NCBI GenBank assembly: GCA_004552965.1
Contig: SFMU01000017.1
Coordinates: 1 to 39,611 of the forward strand
Length of the DNA stretch: 39,611 nt
Reading direction: 5' to 3'
Source: Bacteroidales bacterium
Lineage (GTDB): Bacteria; Bacteroidota; Bacteroidia; Bacteroidales; UBA932
In this document: piece after piece, positions 1 to 7,587 of the stretch
How the letters are laid out: every line of letters starts with the position of its first letter
Numbering within the stretch: position 1 is the stretch's first letter
Made by a program: the position numbers and the translations under genes
Notes under the pieces: generated by a model
Databases searched by the model: none
Seen by the model: only the letters and a program-made list of their open reading frames with translations
Told to the model about the DNA's origin: nothing

Positions 1-228
1 TCCGTCTCCGTCAAAATGCTGCTTCTCCATGCCGAAGTTTGTGCACCTGTGGCGGACGAACATATCGAATTCTTCGAAACTGCCTTCGTCAAGCAGCAGA
101 GCAAGACGCTCCCTCGCGGTGAGTTTTCCTTTCTCGTGCTGGGCATCGATTCTCTTCTGGCCACCGCCCAACTTGGCAACGGCCCTGCGCTCGACCAGTT
201 TCTTGATGTTTTCCTGTTGGATGCTCAT
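1..228 (-). CDS. Acyl-CoA carboxylase carboxyltransferase subunit, N-terminal part (truncated by window edge)
   Basis: Only the first 76 residues are in the window. The protein starts MSIQQENIKKLVERR and continues with a basic, helical stretch and the signature GKLTARERLALLLDEGSFEEF split over residues about 38-58, which is the usual N-terminus of biotin-dependent carboxyltransferases (propionyl-CoA carboxylase beta chain, methylmalonyl-CoA decarboxylase alpha chain MmdA). Such proteins are about 510 residues, so most of the gene lies left of the window. In Bacteroidota this subunit normally acts in the succinate-propionate pathway with a biotin carrier and membrane subunits, but none of those neighbours is visible, so decarboxylase and carboxylase cannot be separated. 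The ATG at 228 is preceded by a purine-rich AAGAAG and a good promoter at 298-329. Confidence 0.85.
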   Translation of the reverse strand, partial: MSIQQENIKKLVERRAVAKLGGGQKRIDAQHEKGKLTARERLALLLDEGSFEEFDMFVRHRCTNFGMEKQHFDGDG

Positions 229-297
229 ATCTTCTTTATGAATATGTTGTTTTGTATCTAGGTATTTTCATCCTGCGGATGCTGTCCGCGAATCTTG

Positions 298-329
298 CAA
301 AAATAAAGAATTATTGGTCAAATAACAAA
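298..329 (-). promoter_or_regulatory. Bacteroidota-type promoter for the carboxyltransferase gene
   Basis: On the minus strand TATTTTTG (298-305) matches the TAnnTTTG -7 box and TTTG (326-329) matches the -33 box, separated by 20 bp. The -33 box lies in the T-run of the yebC terminator, so the two elements share bases. Confidence 0.65.
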
Positions 330-362
330 AAAGTCCCCCGGTGCCGTAAGCATCCGAGGGAC
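327..362 (-). terminator. Rho-independent terminator after yebC
   Basis: Read on the minus strand, a 9-bp stem GTCCCTCGG / CCGGGGGAC (one T-G wobble, 12-nt loop; positions 354-362 and 333-341) is followed at once by six T (332-327). It begins 8 bp after the yebC stop codon. Confidence 0.8.
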
Positions 363-370
363 AATTGTCG

Positions 371-1108
371 CTATAAGGTGGCGGAAGCAGTGACATCGTC
401 GTCGTCCTCGAGGAGGTTGGTCAGCTTCTCAAGGGTGGTTGCCTGCTCCGGAGTCACCTCCTTGAGATCCACGTTCGGAATCCTCTCGAATCCACCGGAG
501 ACAAGTTCGTAGCCGTTGTCCTCGATGAACTTCTGGATTGCGCCGTAGGAAGAGTAGTCACCGTAGATGACGATGTTCTTCGTTACGTTTCCATCCTCGT
601 CCTCCAGTTCCTCGGTGAATACCTCTGGATCGTCGTCACAGTCGCAGAGCTCGAGCTGGAGCTCCTCGATGTCGAGACCTTCCCTGTCCTTGATCTTGAA
701 GACACATTTGTGGTCGAACATGAAGCTTACGGAGCCGCTGGTCCCCAGCGAACCGCCGCACTTGGTGAAGTAGCTTCTGACATTTGCCACGGTTCTGGTG
801 TTGTTGTCGGTGGCTGTCTCGACAAGGAAAGCGATGCCGTGAGGTCCGTAACCCTCGAACACAACCTCCTTGAAGTCACCCTGGTTCTTCTCCAGAGCCT
901 TCTTGATTGCCCTCTCGATATTCTCCTTCGGCATATTCTCACTTCTTGCCTCTGCCATGAGGGCCCTGAGACGGGAGTTTCCGGTCACATCGGGACCGCC
1001 CTGCTTGACGGCGATGGTGATTTCCTTGCCGATCTTGGTGAATGTCTTGGCCATGTGGCCCCATCTCTTGAGTTTTCTTTCCTTGCGGAATTCAAATGCT
1101 CTTCCCAT
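371..1108 (-). CDS. yebC: YebC/PmpR-family regulatory or ribosome-associated protein
   Basis: The 245-residue product has the full YebC/PmpR layout: an N-terminal basic region (MGRAFEFRKERKLKRWGHMAK, residues 1-21), the conserved stretch FTKIGKEITIAVKQGG, then NMPKENIERAIKKA (about 58-71) and YGPHGIAFLVETATDNNTRT (about 86-105). It was long described as a DNA-binding transcriptional regulator; family members have more recently been linked to relief of ribosome stalling at proline-rich stretches. The C-terminus ends in an acidic, low-complexity tail (EDDDDVTASATL). It starts 2 bp after the stop codon of the TPR gene, so the two are almost certainly cotranscribed and probably translationally coupled. 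A terminator follows at 327-362. Confidence 0.92.
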   Translation of the reverse strand: MGRAFEFRKERKLKRWGHMAKTFTKIGKEITIAVKQGGPDVTGNSRLRALMAEARSENMPKENIERAIKKALEKNQGDFKEVVFEGYGPHGIAFLVETATDNNTRTVANVRSYFTKCGGSLGTSGSVSFMFDHKCVFKIKDREGLDIEELQLELCDCDDDPEVFTEELEDEDGNVTKNIVIYGDYSSYGAIQKFIEDNGYELVSGGFERIPNVDLKEVTPEQATTLEKLTNLLEDDDDVTASATL

Positions 1109-1110
1109 GA

Positions 1111-1791
1111 CTACTTCTGGCTTTCGATTCTGGTGATGTACTTGTCGATGTCATAACCCTCCAGGGAGGTAGGGTACTTGTCCTTGATTGCCTTGTAGAA
1201 GCTGAGAGCCTTTGCGTTGTCGCCGAGCTCCTCGCAGACTACACCTGCCTTGAGAAGGTAGGCTGCGGCGAAGATGTTGTCGGCGGTGGCTGCTGCCTTC
1301 TCGAAGCATCCGAGGGCTGCCTTCAGGTTCTCCAGACCGACGTAGGCGTCACCCATGCATGCGATGCTGCGGGCCTTGAGGATCTCGTCCTTTCCCTTGT
1401 ATTTCTTGAGAAGGTCGAGGGCCTCGGCGTAATTGCCGAGCTGAAGCTGGCATGCGCCTGCATAGAAATAGATGCTCTTGCCTCCCTTGGCACCGAAATC
1501 CTCGATGATCTGGGCGAATCCGAGCACGTTTCCGTCGCCGTTGAGGGCAAGGTCGTAGTTGCCGTTGCGGAAATTGAGTTCGGCGGTTGCCATCTGGAAC
1601 TTGGCCTCTTCAGACTTAGGTTTGAAGATGAACTGGTGGTAGGCCAGGGCAAGGAGAGCAACCACTACGATGCATCCCATGCAACCCCAGATCGTTTTCT
1701 TGTTTTCGCGGAAGAACTTGTCAGTTCTGGAAACGGTCTCGGCAACCATCTGCTGGCGCTCGAGTTCCTTTTCATTTACGTTGTTTGCCAT
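1111..1791 (-). CDS. Membrane-anchored tetratricopeptide-repeat protein
   Basis: I choose the ATG at 1791 (MANNVNEKELERQQM, 226 residues); an upstream in-frame ATG at 1908 would add 39 residues that lie across the promoter at 1844-1874. Residues about 33-52 form one transmembrane helix preceded by a basic cytoplasmic segment (FFRENKK), giving an N-in topology. The rest is TPR-like, with recognisable helix pairs such as KSIYFYAGACQLQLGNYAEA and AAYLLKAGVVCEELGDNAKA. The layout, a short cytoplasmic tail, one helix and periplasmic TPRs, resembles YfgM-like proteins, which assist secretion and envelope quality control, but that link is by architecture only. First gene of an operon with yebC. Confidence 0.8.
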   Translation of the reverse strand: MANNVNEKELERQQMVAETVSRTDKFFRENKKTIWGCMGCIVVVALLALAYHQFIFKPKSEEAKFQMATAELNFRNGNYDLALNGDGNVLGFAQIIEDFGAKGGKSIYFYAGACQLQLGNYAEALDLLKKYKGKDEILKARSIACMGDAYVGLENLKAALGCFEKAAATADNIFAAAYLLKAGVVCEELGDNAKALSFYKAIKDKYPTSLEGYDIDKYITRIESQK

Positions 1792-1843
1792 TTTTATTTT
1801 AATTTTGTTATCTGCTGATGTAGTCTGTGGCGATAATATTTTG

Positions 1844-1874
1844 CAAAAGTAGTAAAAAATGTTTATTCGTGCAA
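1844..1874 (-). promoter_or_regulatory. Promoter of the TPR-yebC operon
   Basis: On the minus strand TACTTTTG (1844-1851) is a TAnnTTTG -7 box, with TTG (1872-1874) 20 bp upstream as the -33 element. It lies 53 bp upstream of the chosen ATG. Confidence 0.6.
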
Positions 1875-1921
1875 TTATGGGGAAATAAGTCCAGCATGTG
1901 CGAAACACTGCTTAATTTGGT

Positions 1922-1929
1922 TATATTTG
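1922..1929 (+). promoter_or_regulatory. -7 box of the recF promoter
   Basis: TATATTTG matches TAnnTTTG and lies 22 bp upstream of the recF ATG. A good TTTG -33 box at 19-21 bp is not visible. It is divergent from the TPR-yebC promoter about 70 bp away. Confidence 0.5.
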
Positions 1930-1951
1930 CAGTTGCCGAAAAACCTATCCA

Positions 1952-3049
1952 ATGCCTCAGCTCGACAAAGTCGCAATACAGAATTTCCGCAACATCGAAT
2001 TCCAGGAACTGGAGTTCTCTCCCAACGTGAACTGCATCCTGGGCAACAACGGAGAGGGCAAGACCAATCTGATGGACGCCATCTGGTATCTGTCCATGAC
2101 CAAAAGCGCATTCGCGGCCTCCGACCAGTTCAATTTCCGCCACGGGACCGATTCATTCTCGATAGCCGGGACCTACAGGATGGAGAATGGCACGCAATCC
2201 CGTTTCTCGGTCAGCTGCGAGTCCCGCGGAGTCAAGAAAGTACGCTGCAACGACAAGGTCTACCCGAAGGTCTCCTCGCACATCGGAGTGCTGCCGATCG
2301 TCATGGTCTCTCCGTCCGATGTCTCGCTGGTCAGCGAAAGCGGCGAGGAAAGGCGGAGGTTCGCCAATTCGGTCCTGTCCCAGATGGACCAGCTGTATCT
2401 GGCCAACGTCCAGCAGTACAACCGGGTCCTCCTCCAGCGCAACCGGATGCTCAAGGACGGGAATGCCGATGACGGCCTCCTTTCGGTCTTCGACAGCCAG
2501 CTGGACACCTATGCCCGGGCGATCGGCGAATCCAGGAAAGCCTTCGTGTCCGACCTCCAGCCGGTGGTTTCCTCTCTTTACCGATCCCTTTCGGGAGGCC
2601 GGGAGAGCGTCTCCATCGAGTACAGGACCGATCTGGACAGGGGCAGTCTCAGAGACCTCCTTGCCGAATGCCGTGACAGGGATGCGGCTCTGCGTTACAC
2701 CACTGCCGGAGTGCAGAGGGATGACTTCATATTCAAGATGGATGACTATCCGATAAGGCGTTGCGGGTCGCAGGGGCAGCAGAAATCATTCCTTGTCTCC
2801 CTCAAGTTCGCCCAATACGAAATCATGAAGAAGCGCTACGGTTTCCCTCCGATCCTCCTGCTGGACGACGTCTTCGACAAACTCGACATGAGCCGAATCT
2901 CGAATCTCCTGGGGATGGTTGCCGGAAGTGATTTCGGGCAGATCTTCATCACGGACAGCAACAAGGTCCGTATGGCGGGCATCGTCGACGGGCTGACGAC
3001 CGACAGGACCTATTTTGAGGCCGCGGGAGGCTGTTTCACGAGAATTTGA
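1952..3049 (+). CDS. recF: DNA replication/repair protein RecF
   Basis: The 365-residue product is a full-length RecF, the SMC/ABC-type ATPase that helps load RecA at single-strand gaps with RecO and RecR. Visible motifs: the N-terminal strand motif IQNFRNIEFQEL, Walker A GNNGEGKTN (31-39), the ABC signature region SQGQQKSFLVSLKFAQ late in the protein, and Walker B LLLDDVFDKLD about 14 residues later, followed by the D-loop and QIFITDS. Length is normal for the family. The next gene (DUF721) begins 2 bp after the stop, a recF-DUF721 linkage seen in several phyla. The stop codon borders the first unit of an 18-bp tandem repeat. Confidence 0.96.
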   Translation: MPQLDKVAIQNFRNIEFQELEFSPNVNCILGNNGEGKTNLMDAIWYLSMTKSAFAASDQFNFRHGTDSFSIAGTYRMENGTQSRFSVSCESRGVKKVRCNDKVYPKVSSHIGVLPIVMVSPSDVSLVSESGEERRRFANSVLSQMDQLYLANVQQYNRVLLQRNRMLKDGNADDGLLSVFDSQLDTYARAIGESRKAFVSDLQPVVSSLYRSLSGGRESVSIEYRTDLDRGSLRDLLAECRDRDAALRYTTAGVQRDDFIFKMDDYPIRRCGSQGQQKSFLVSLKFAQYEIMKKRYGFPPILLLDDVFDKLDMSRISNLLGMVAGSDFGQIFITDSNKVRMAGIVDGLTTDRTYFEAAGGCFTRI

Positions 3050-3102
3050 ATATGCCGGAGTTCAAGAATATGCCGGAGTACAGGAATATGCCGGAGTACA
3101 AG
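3049..3102. repeat. Three tandem 18-bp repeats across the start of the DUF721 gene
   Basis: Units AATATGCCGGAGTTCAAG, AATATGCCGGAGTACAGG and AATATGCCGGAGTACAAG follow one another without a gap (3049-3066, 3067-3084, 3085-3102). Each unit holds an ATG in the DUF721 frame, so the repeat adds MPEFKN, MPEYRN and MPEYKK and offers three in-frame starts in nearly the same context. Confidence 0.9.
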
Positions 3103-3432
3103 AAGATAAAGGGCGTTCCGAGAAAGGAGGCCATCGGGATGGACATCCTGATGAAGCTGTTCATACGTCAGAACGGACTCTCGGCGCGGCTCAACACCCA
3201 GCGCGTCTTCGATGCCTGGGATGCAGTCTCCGGCGCTTCCCGCTACACCCTCAACCGCTTCTACCGCGACGGGAAGCTCTTTGTCACCGTCTCCTCCTCG
3301 ATGCTCAGAAGCCATCTCGAACTTCAGAGGCGGCAGCTTGTGGAAGCCCTCAACGAGCATCTCCGCAACGATTCCATGTTCGATCAGGAATGCAAGCTCG
3401 TGGGTTTTGTCAAGGAATTGATAATCAAATAA
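3052..3432 (+). CDS. DUF721 (DciA-like) protein
   Basis: From the first ATG at 3052 the product has 126 residues; the ATGs at 3070 and 3088 are equally plausible because they lie in the repeat, and they would remove only the MPE(F/Y)xx repeat peptide. The conserved DUF721 core follows: MDILMKLFIRQNGLSARLNTQR, VFDAWDAVSG, LFVTVSSSMLRSHLELQRRQLVEALN. DUF721 includes DciA, the bacterial operator of the DnaB replicative helicase found where DnaC/DnaI-type loaders are missing. The adjacent recF (2-bp gap) fits a role in DNA replication. Direct function of the short Bacteroidota form is inferred from the family. The N-terminal repeat is presumably disordered. Confidence 0.8.
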   Translation: MPEFKNMPEYRNMPEYKKIKGVPRKEAIGMDILMKLFIRQNGLSARLNTQRVFDAWDAVSGASRYTLNRFYRDGKLFVTVSSSMLRSHLELQRRQLVEALNEHLRNDSMFDQECKLVGFVKELIIK

Positions 3433-3452
3433 TATAAAAATGAACTAGAGTC

Positions 3453-3493
3453 CCGCAAGCGGCGCGGCTCTCAAAAGGAAGCAAGGCTTGCGG
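3453..3493 (+). other. Inverted repeat in the leader of pdxB
   Basis: CCGCAAGC (3453-3460) and GCTTGCGG (3486-3493) are perfect 8-bp complements 25 nt apart, ending 25 bp before the pdxB ATG. No T-run follows, so it is not a standard terminator for the recF operon; it could be a leader hairpin or an operator. Confidence 0.45.
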
Positions 3494-3518
3494 AACTTGA
3501 TCAAATGTATTTATTAAT

Positions 3519-4565
3519 ATGCCGAAGAAGATAAAGGTGGTAGTCGATGCCGCCATTCCGTTTCTCGATGGAGTTCTCGAACCCTATGCGGAAGTCGTCC
3601 GCAAGGAAGGCCGTCAGATAGGCCCTGAAGACGTTGCCGATGCATCTGCCTTGATTGTCAGAACAAGAACCAGATGCGATGCTGCCCTTCTTGAAGGCAG
3701 TTCAGTCAGATTCATCGCCACGGCGACCATCGGAACCGACCACATAGATTTCGGCTACTGCAATTCGAAGGGCATCATGGTGACCAACGCTGCCGGCTGC
3801 AACGCCGGGGGAGTCATGAACTATGTCTTCTCCGCCCTGTACGGTGTGGCAGCCCGCAAGGGACTGCCCCTTGACGGTATGACCATGGGAATAGTGGGAG
3901 TCGGAAACGTGGGCCGGCTTGTCGAGAGAGTCGCCGGGATCCTCGGTTTCAAGGTCCTCAAGAACGACCCTCCGCGAATGGCTTCTGAAGGCCCGTACGG
4001 TTTCTCCACCCTTGAGGACCTGCTGGCCCAGTCGGACATCGTGACGATGCATGTCCCTCTGGAGGCATCCACGACGGGGATGTGTGATGACGCCTTCTTT
4101 TCAGGAATGAAGGACGGCAGCATATTCATAAATGCAGCCAGGGGAGAGATTGTCGATGAATCCGCCCTCAAGCGCCATGCCTCGAAGTTCAAGGCTCTCA
4201 TCCTCGACACCTGGAACAATGAACCCGACATCGACAGGGAACTCCTCGAGATGACGGACATCGCCACCCCGCACATCGCGGGATATTCCTACAGAGGCAA
4301 GCAGAACGGCACTGCCGCAGCCGTCCGCGCTTTCGCAAGGTATTTCGCCATCGAACCGCTGTACGATTTCTTCCCGAAGACCGAATATCTCGAACTGGAA
4401 TCCGTCAAGCTTGACGTGAAAGGCCGGACGCAAGGGGAAATCGCCTCCCTGCTGCAGTACAACTATCCGGTTTTCACCGACGATTTCATGCTCCGAACCG
4501 CTCCTGAGGAATTCGAGACCCTTCGGTCGAACTACAAGTATCGCAGGGAATTCTACATCGATTGA
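3519..4565 (+). CDS. pdxB: Erythronate-4-phosphate dehydrogenase
   Basis: The 348-residue product is a D-2-hydroxyacid dehydrogenase with the NAD-binding glycine motif GIVGVGNVGR (124-133), the arginine in INAARGEIVDE, the glutamate in WNNEPD and the catalytic histidine in ATPHIAGYS. The C-terminal part (YDFFPKTEYLELESVKLD to the end) is the extra dimerisation domain that separates PdxB from other members. It oxidises 4-phospho-D-erythronate in the deoxyxylulose-5-phosphate-dependent route to pyridoxal phosphate. The ATG directly abuts a TTTATTAAT element (3510-3518) that recurs at three other starts in the window. The neighbouring lysA is a PLP enzyme, but separate promoter elements argue against a dedicated operon. 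Confidence 0.92.
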   Translation: MPKKIKVVVDAAIPFLDGVLEPYAEVVRKEGRQIGPEDVADASALIVRTRTRCDAALLEGSSVRFIATATIGTDHIDFGYCNSKGIMVTNAAGCNAGGVMNYVFSALYGVAARKGLPLDGMTMGIVGVGNVGRLVERVAGILGFKVLKNDPPRMASEGPYGFSTLEDLLAQSDIVTMHVPLEASTTGMCDDAFFSGMKDGSIFINAARGEIVDESALKRHASKFKALILDTWNNEPDIDRELLEMTDIATPHIAGYSYRGKQNGTAAAVRAFARYFAIEPLYDFFPKTEYLELESVKLDVKGRTQGEIASLLQYNYPVFTDDFMLRTAPEEFETLRSNYKYRREFYID

Positions 4566-4618
4566 CCTCCGTGCCCTCCGTTTTCGGGCAATAGCGGGAA
4601 TTTGCGAGAATAATTTAC

Positions 4619-4626
4619 TATCTTTG
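4619..4626 (+). promoter_or_regulatory. -7 box of the lysA promoter
   Basis: TATCTTTG matches TAnnTTTG, 24 bp upstream of the lysA ATG. A TTTG at 4601-4604 is only 14 bp upstream, too close for a standard -33 element. Confidence 0.5.
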
Positions 4627-4650
4627 CGTTTCGTGTAAAACGACGAGACT

Positions 4651-5865
4651 ATGTTGAATATTGCCGATTTTGAGATTTTCAAGAAGGTTGCAACCCCCTT
4701 CTACTACTACGATATCGATCTTTTCGAGAAGACAGCTGACAAGGTGGCAGAACTTTCCGCACGCACCGGAATCAAGGTCCACTTCTCTGTGAAAGCCAAT
4801 TCCGACCGCCGTCTGAATGATATTCTCAGTTCCAAGGGACTGGGAGCAGACTGCGTCAGCGGAGACGAGATCGAGTTCGCAGTGACCTGCGGCTACGCAC
4901 CGAAGGACATTTTCTTCGCAGGAGTGGGCAAGACTGACAAGGAAATCTGCCAGGCCTTCCAGGTGGGCATCGGAGCCTTTGTCGTCGAATCCCTTGAGGA
5001 GATCCAGATAATCTCAGACATCGCAAGAAGGCTAGGCCGCAAGGCTACCATCAGTCTCAGGATCAATCCGAACATCGACCCTCACACCCATCACTACATC
5101 ACAACAGGCCTTTACGAGGACAAGTTCGGAATTTCCGACAGGAGTTTCGATGAGGCTGCAGCGATGGTTACTACCGATCCGAACATCGACTTCTACGGTC
5201 TTCAGTTCCACATCGGATCCCAGATCCTCGAGGTGGCGGACATCATCAAGCTCGAATGCGAAAAGGTCAACGACATAGTGTCCCGTTTCGAATCCAACGG
5301 TGTGATGATCAGGAACATCGACCTTGGAGGTGGACTGGGCATCGACTACGACGATCCGGACAGCAATCCGATCGCCGACTTCGAGACCTGGTTCATGACC
5401 ATACACAACAACCTCAGGCACCGCCCTGACCAGACCGTCCACATCGAACCGGGACGTTCCCTTGTCGCCCAGTGCGGATCGCTCATCACTCAGGTCCTTT
5501 ATGTGAAGAAAGGGGAGAACCGCAACTTCCTGATGGTGGATGCCGGAATGAACGACCTGATCCGTCCGGCTCTCTACGGTTCGTACCACAAGATCGAGAA
5601 CCTTTCAGCCCACTATGAGGACAATGACACGAGGGAAAACCGTGTCTATGACGTGGTGGGACCGGTTTGCGAATCCGCTGACACCTTCGGCAAGGAACGC
5701 CTTCTCGCCAAGAGCCGCCGCGGGGACATGATTGCTATCCGCAGCGCCGGAGCCTATGGTTCTGTGATGGCTTCCAGATACAACATGAGACCTTTTGCCC
5801 CGGCAGTCTATTCAGACCGTGTCAACGAGGCAAGACGGCGCAAGGATTATTTTGCAGGAGAATGA
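4651..5865 (+). CDS. lysA: Diaminopimelate decarboxylase
   Basis: This 404-residue fold-type III PLP enzyme converts meso-diaminopimelate to L-lysine, the last step of lysine synthesis. Motifs seen: the PLP lysine in HFSVKAN (K48), LQFHIGSQI, the phosphate-binding glycines in DLGGGLGIDY, EPGRSLVAQ, and the active-site cysteine segment PVCESADTFG, which contributes to the partner subunit's site in the dimer. The substrate-specific features fit LysA rather than ornithine/arginine decarboxylases, although carboxynorspermidine decarboxylase is a close relative. The start at 4651 fits the promoter box at 4619. The gene is convergent with ffh and its 3' flank is made of degenerate 17-bp repeats. 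Confidence 0.92.
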   Translation: MLNIADFEIFKKVATPFYYYDIDLFEKTADKVAELSARTGIKVHFSVKANSDRRLNDILSSKGLGADCVSGDEIEFAVTCGYAPKDIFFAGVGKTDKEICQAFQVGIGAFVVESLEEIQIISDIARRLGRKATISLRINPNIDPHTHHYITTGLYEDKFGISDRSFDEAAAMVTTDPNIDFYGLQFHIGSQILEVADIIKLECEKVNDIVSRFESNGVMIRNIDLGGGLGIDYDDPDSNPIADFETWFMTIHNNLRHRPDQTVHIEPGRSLVAQCGSLITQVLYVKKGENRNFLMVDAGMNDLIRPALYGSYHKIENLSAHYEDNDTRENRVYDVVGPVCESADTFGKERLLAKSRRGDMIAIRSAGAYGSVMASRYNMRPFAPAVYSDRVNEARRRKDYFAGE

Positions 5866-5876
5866 CCGGAATCCGC

Positions 5877-5948
5877 CAGGAGTGCGGATATCACGGAATG
5901 CGGATCCTTCCGGAATGTGAATATGCCCGGAATGTGAATATGCCCGGA
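5877..5948. repeat. Degenerate tandem repeats, period 17 bp, between lysA and ffh
   Basis: Two identical units CGGAATGTGAATATGCC (5911-5927, 5928-5944) are preceded by two diverged units of the same length (5877-5893 and CGGAATGCGGATCCTTC at 5894-5910). They fill nearly all of the gap between the convergent genes. No clear terminator hairpin with a T-run is visible here. Confidence 0.75.
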
Positions 5949-5964
5949 AAGAAAGGGGGAGGGA

Positions 5965-7290
5965 CTAGCGTCTCATCCCCCTCATTCTTTGTGCCAGATT
6001 GCCGGTGAGGGCTGTCTTCATCAGTTTGCGGGTCGCTTCGAACTGCTTGAGAAGCTTGTTGACCTCGACTATAGTGGTGCCGCTGCCGTCGGCGATCCTC
6101 TTGCGGCGGCTGCCATTGATGATTTCCGGATTGTCCCTCTCCTGCGGAGTCATCGACATGATGATCGCTTCGATGCCCTTGAATGCTGCATCATTGTCGA
6201 TGTCGACGTCCTTAAGGGCTTTCCCCATACCCGGTATCATGCCTGCCAGATCCTTGATGTTTCCCATCTTCTTGACCTGCTGGATCTGGTTGTAGAAATC
6301 CATCAGACCGAACTTGTCCTTTGCCAGCTTCTTGCGGGTTTCCCTGGCCTGCTTCTCGTCGAACTGCTCCTGAGCCTTCTCGACGAGGGAAACGACATCT
6401 CCCATGCCGAGGATCCTGTCCGCAATGCGCTCCGGATGGAAGACGTCGAGAGCTTCCATCTTCTCTCCTGTGGAGACAAACTTGATAGGCTTGCCGGTCA
6501 CGTACTTGATCGAAAGGGCAGCACCGCCTCTGGTGTCACCGTCCATCTTGGTGAGGACGACTCCGTCGAAGTCCAGTCTTTCGTTGAATGCCTTCGCAGT
6601 CTCGACAGCATCCTGTCCGGTCATCGCATCGACCACGAACAGCGATTCCGTAGGCCTCACGGCATCGTGCAGGGCGGAAATCTCATCCATCAGCTCCTGG
6701 TCCACGGCAAGACGGCCGGCGGTGTCTATGATCACCACCGAATAACCTTCGGCTTTGGCCCTGGCGATTGCATTCCTGGCAATCGAGATCGGATCCTTGA
6801 CGCCGTCTTCGGTGTAGACCGGCACTCCGATGCCTTCTCCCAGAACCTTCAGCTGCTCGATTGCGGCAGGACGGAAGGTGTCACAGGCTGCCAGCAGGAC
6901 CTTCATCCCTCGCTTGCTCCTGATGTTTGCGGCAAGTTTCGCGGAGAAAGTGGTCTTTCCGGAACCGTTCAGACCGGCCACCAGGACGATTCCCGGATTG
7001 CCTTTGATGCTGATGTCCTGTGAACTGCTGCCCATGAAGGAAGCAAGCTCGTCGTGGACGATCTTGACCATCATCTGCTGAGGCTTGACGGCAGTGAGGA
7101 CATTCTGTCCCATCGCCGTGACCTTCACCTTGTCGCAGAAGTCTTTCGCTACCCTGTAGCTGACATCTGCGTCGAGCAGAGCCCTGCGGATATCTTTCAG
7201 AGTCTCGGCTATGTTGATTTCGGTGATCTTGCCTTCTCCCTTGAGTATCTTGAAAGACCTTTCCAGTCTTTCCTGTAAGTTCTCGAACAT
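5965..7290 (-). CDS. ffh: Signal recognition particle protein Ffh (SRP54)
   Basis: A 441-residue SRP GTPase. The N domain covers residues 1-90. The G domain carries GLNGSGKTT (106-114), DTFRPAA, DTAGRL, TKMDGDTRGGAAL and the closing FVSTGEKM. The methionine-rich M domain (from about 300) holds GMGKALKDVD, MSMTPQERDNPEIINGSRRKRIADGSG and the C-terminal GNLAQRMRGMRR, which bind SRP RNA and signal peptides. It delivers nascent inner-membrane proteins to FtsY. The M domain is complete and the length normal. A strong promoter (7352-7382) lies about 60 bp upstream, and the gene is transcribed alone. Confidence 0.97.
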   Translation of the reverse strand: MFENLQERLERSFKILKGEGKITEINIAETLKDIRRALLDADVSYRVAKDFCDKVKVTAMGQNVLTAVKPQQMMVKIVHDELASFMGSSSQDISIKGNPGIVLVAGLNGSGKTTFSAKLAANIRSKRGMKVLLAACDTFRPAAIEQLKVLGEGIGVPVYTEDGVKDPISIARNAIARAKAEGYSVVIIDTAGRLAVDQELMDEISALHDAVRPTESLFVVDAMTGQDAVETAKAFNERLDFDGVVLTKMDGDTRGGAALSIKYVTGKPIKFVSTGEKMEALDVFHPERIADRILGMGDVVSLVEKAQEQFDEKQARETRKKLAKDKFGLMDFYNQIQQVKKMGNIKDLAGMIPGMGKALKDVDIDNDAAFKGIEAIIMSMTPQERDNPEIINGSRRKRIADGSGTTIVEVNKLLKQFEATRKLMKTALTGNLAQRMRGMRR

Positions 7291-7351
7291 ATCGGTTGAT
7301 TGTTTTTATTCCATTTGCCGCGAAGGAATGAATATCCCGGATGCGGAACTG

Positions 7352-7382
7352 CAAATATACAAATTCCAAGGCATTATTTCAA
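7352..7382 (-). promoter_or_regulatory. ffh promoter
   Basis: On the minus strand TATATTTG (7352-7359) fits TAnnTTTG, with TTG (7380-7382) 20 bp upstream as -33 element. Confidence 0.65.
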
Positions 7383-7410
7383 CTTCGCCCCTCTATTGTC
7401 CGCATCTTGC

Positions 7411-7503
7411 GGCATTCTCCTCATAACCCGGCATTCTCCTCATAACCCGGCATTCTCCTCATACCCGGCATTCTCCTCATACCTGGCATTCTTCTCATAA
7501 CCC
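7411..7503. repeat. Five tandem 18-19-bp repeats between ffh and the GSCFA gene
   Basis: GGCATTCTCCTCATAACCC occurs at 7411-7429 and 7430-7448, followed by 18-bp variants at 7449-7466 and 7467-7484 and a 19-bp variant at 7485-7503; a sixth, eroded copy may follow. The array lies downstream of the GSCFA gene and upstream of the ffh promoter. A small hairpin GCCCC-ATTTC-GGGGC at 7545-7559 follows but lacks a T-run. Confidence 0.9.
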
Positions 7504-7587
7504 GGGATTCTCTTCTTCCTGCATCCTCCTCATCTCCCTGCTCAGCCCCATTTCGGGGCATCCCTCCTGACTTCCACAGGATCTCCG

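Noticed and set aside
1792..1908. Longer N-terminus for the TPR protein from an ATG at 1908
   Set aside because: The extra 39 residues would be encoded across a good TAnnTTTG promoter, and the native start MANNVNEKE at 1791 gives a normal short cytoplasmic tail.
3049..3102. Short repeats considered as a CRISPR array
   Set aside because: The units are contiguous with no spacers and lie in coding sequence; the same holds for the other three arrays.
5989..7023. Plus-strand 344-codon frame opposite ffh
   Set aside because: It is the shadow of a full-length, motif-complete Ffh and has no signature of its own.
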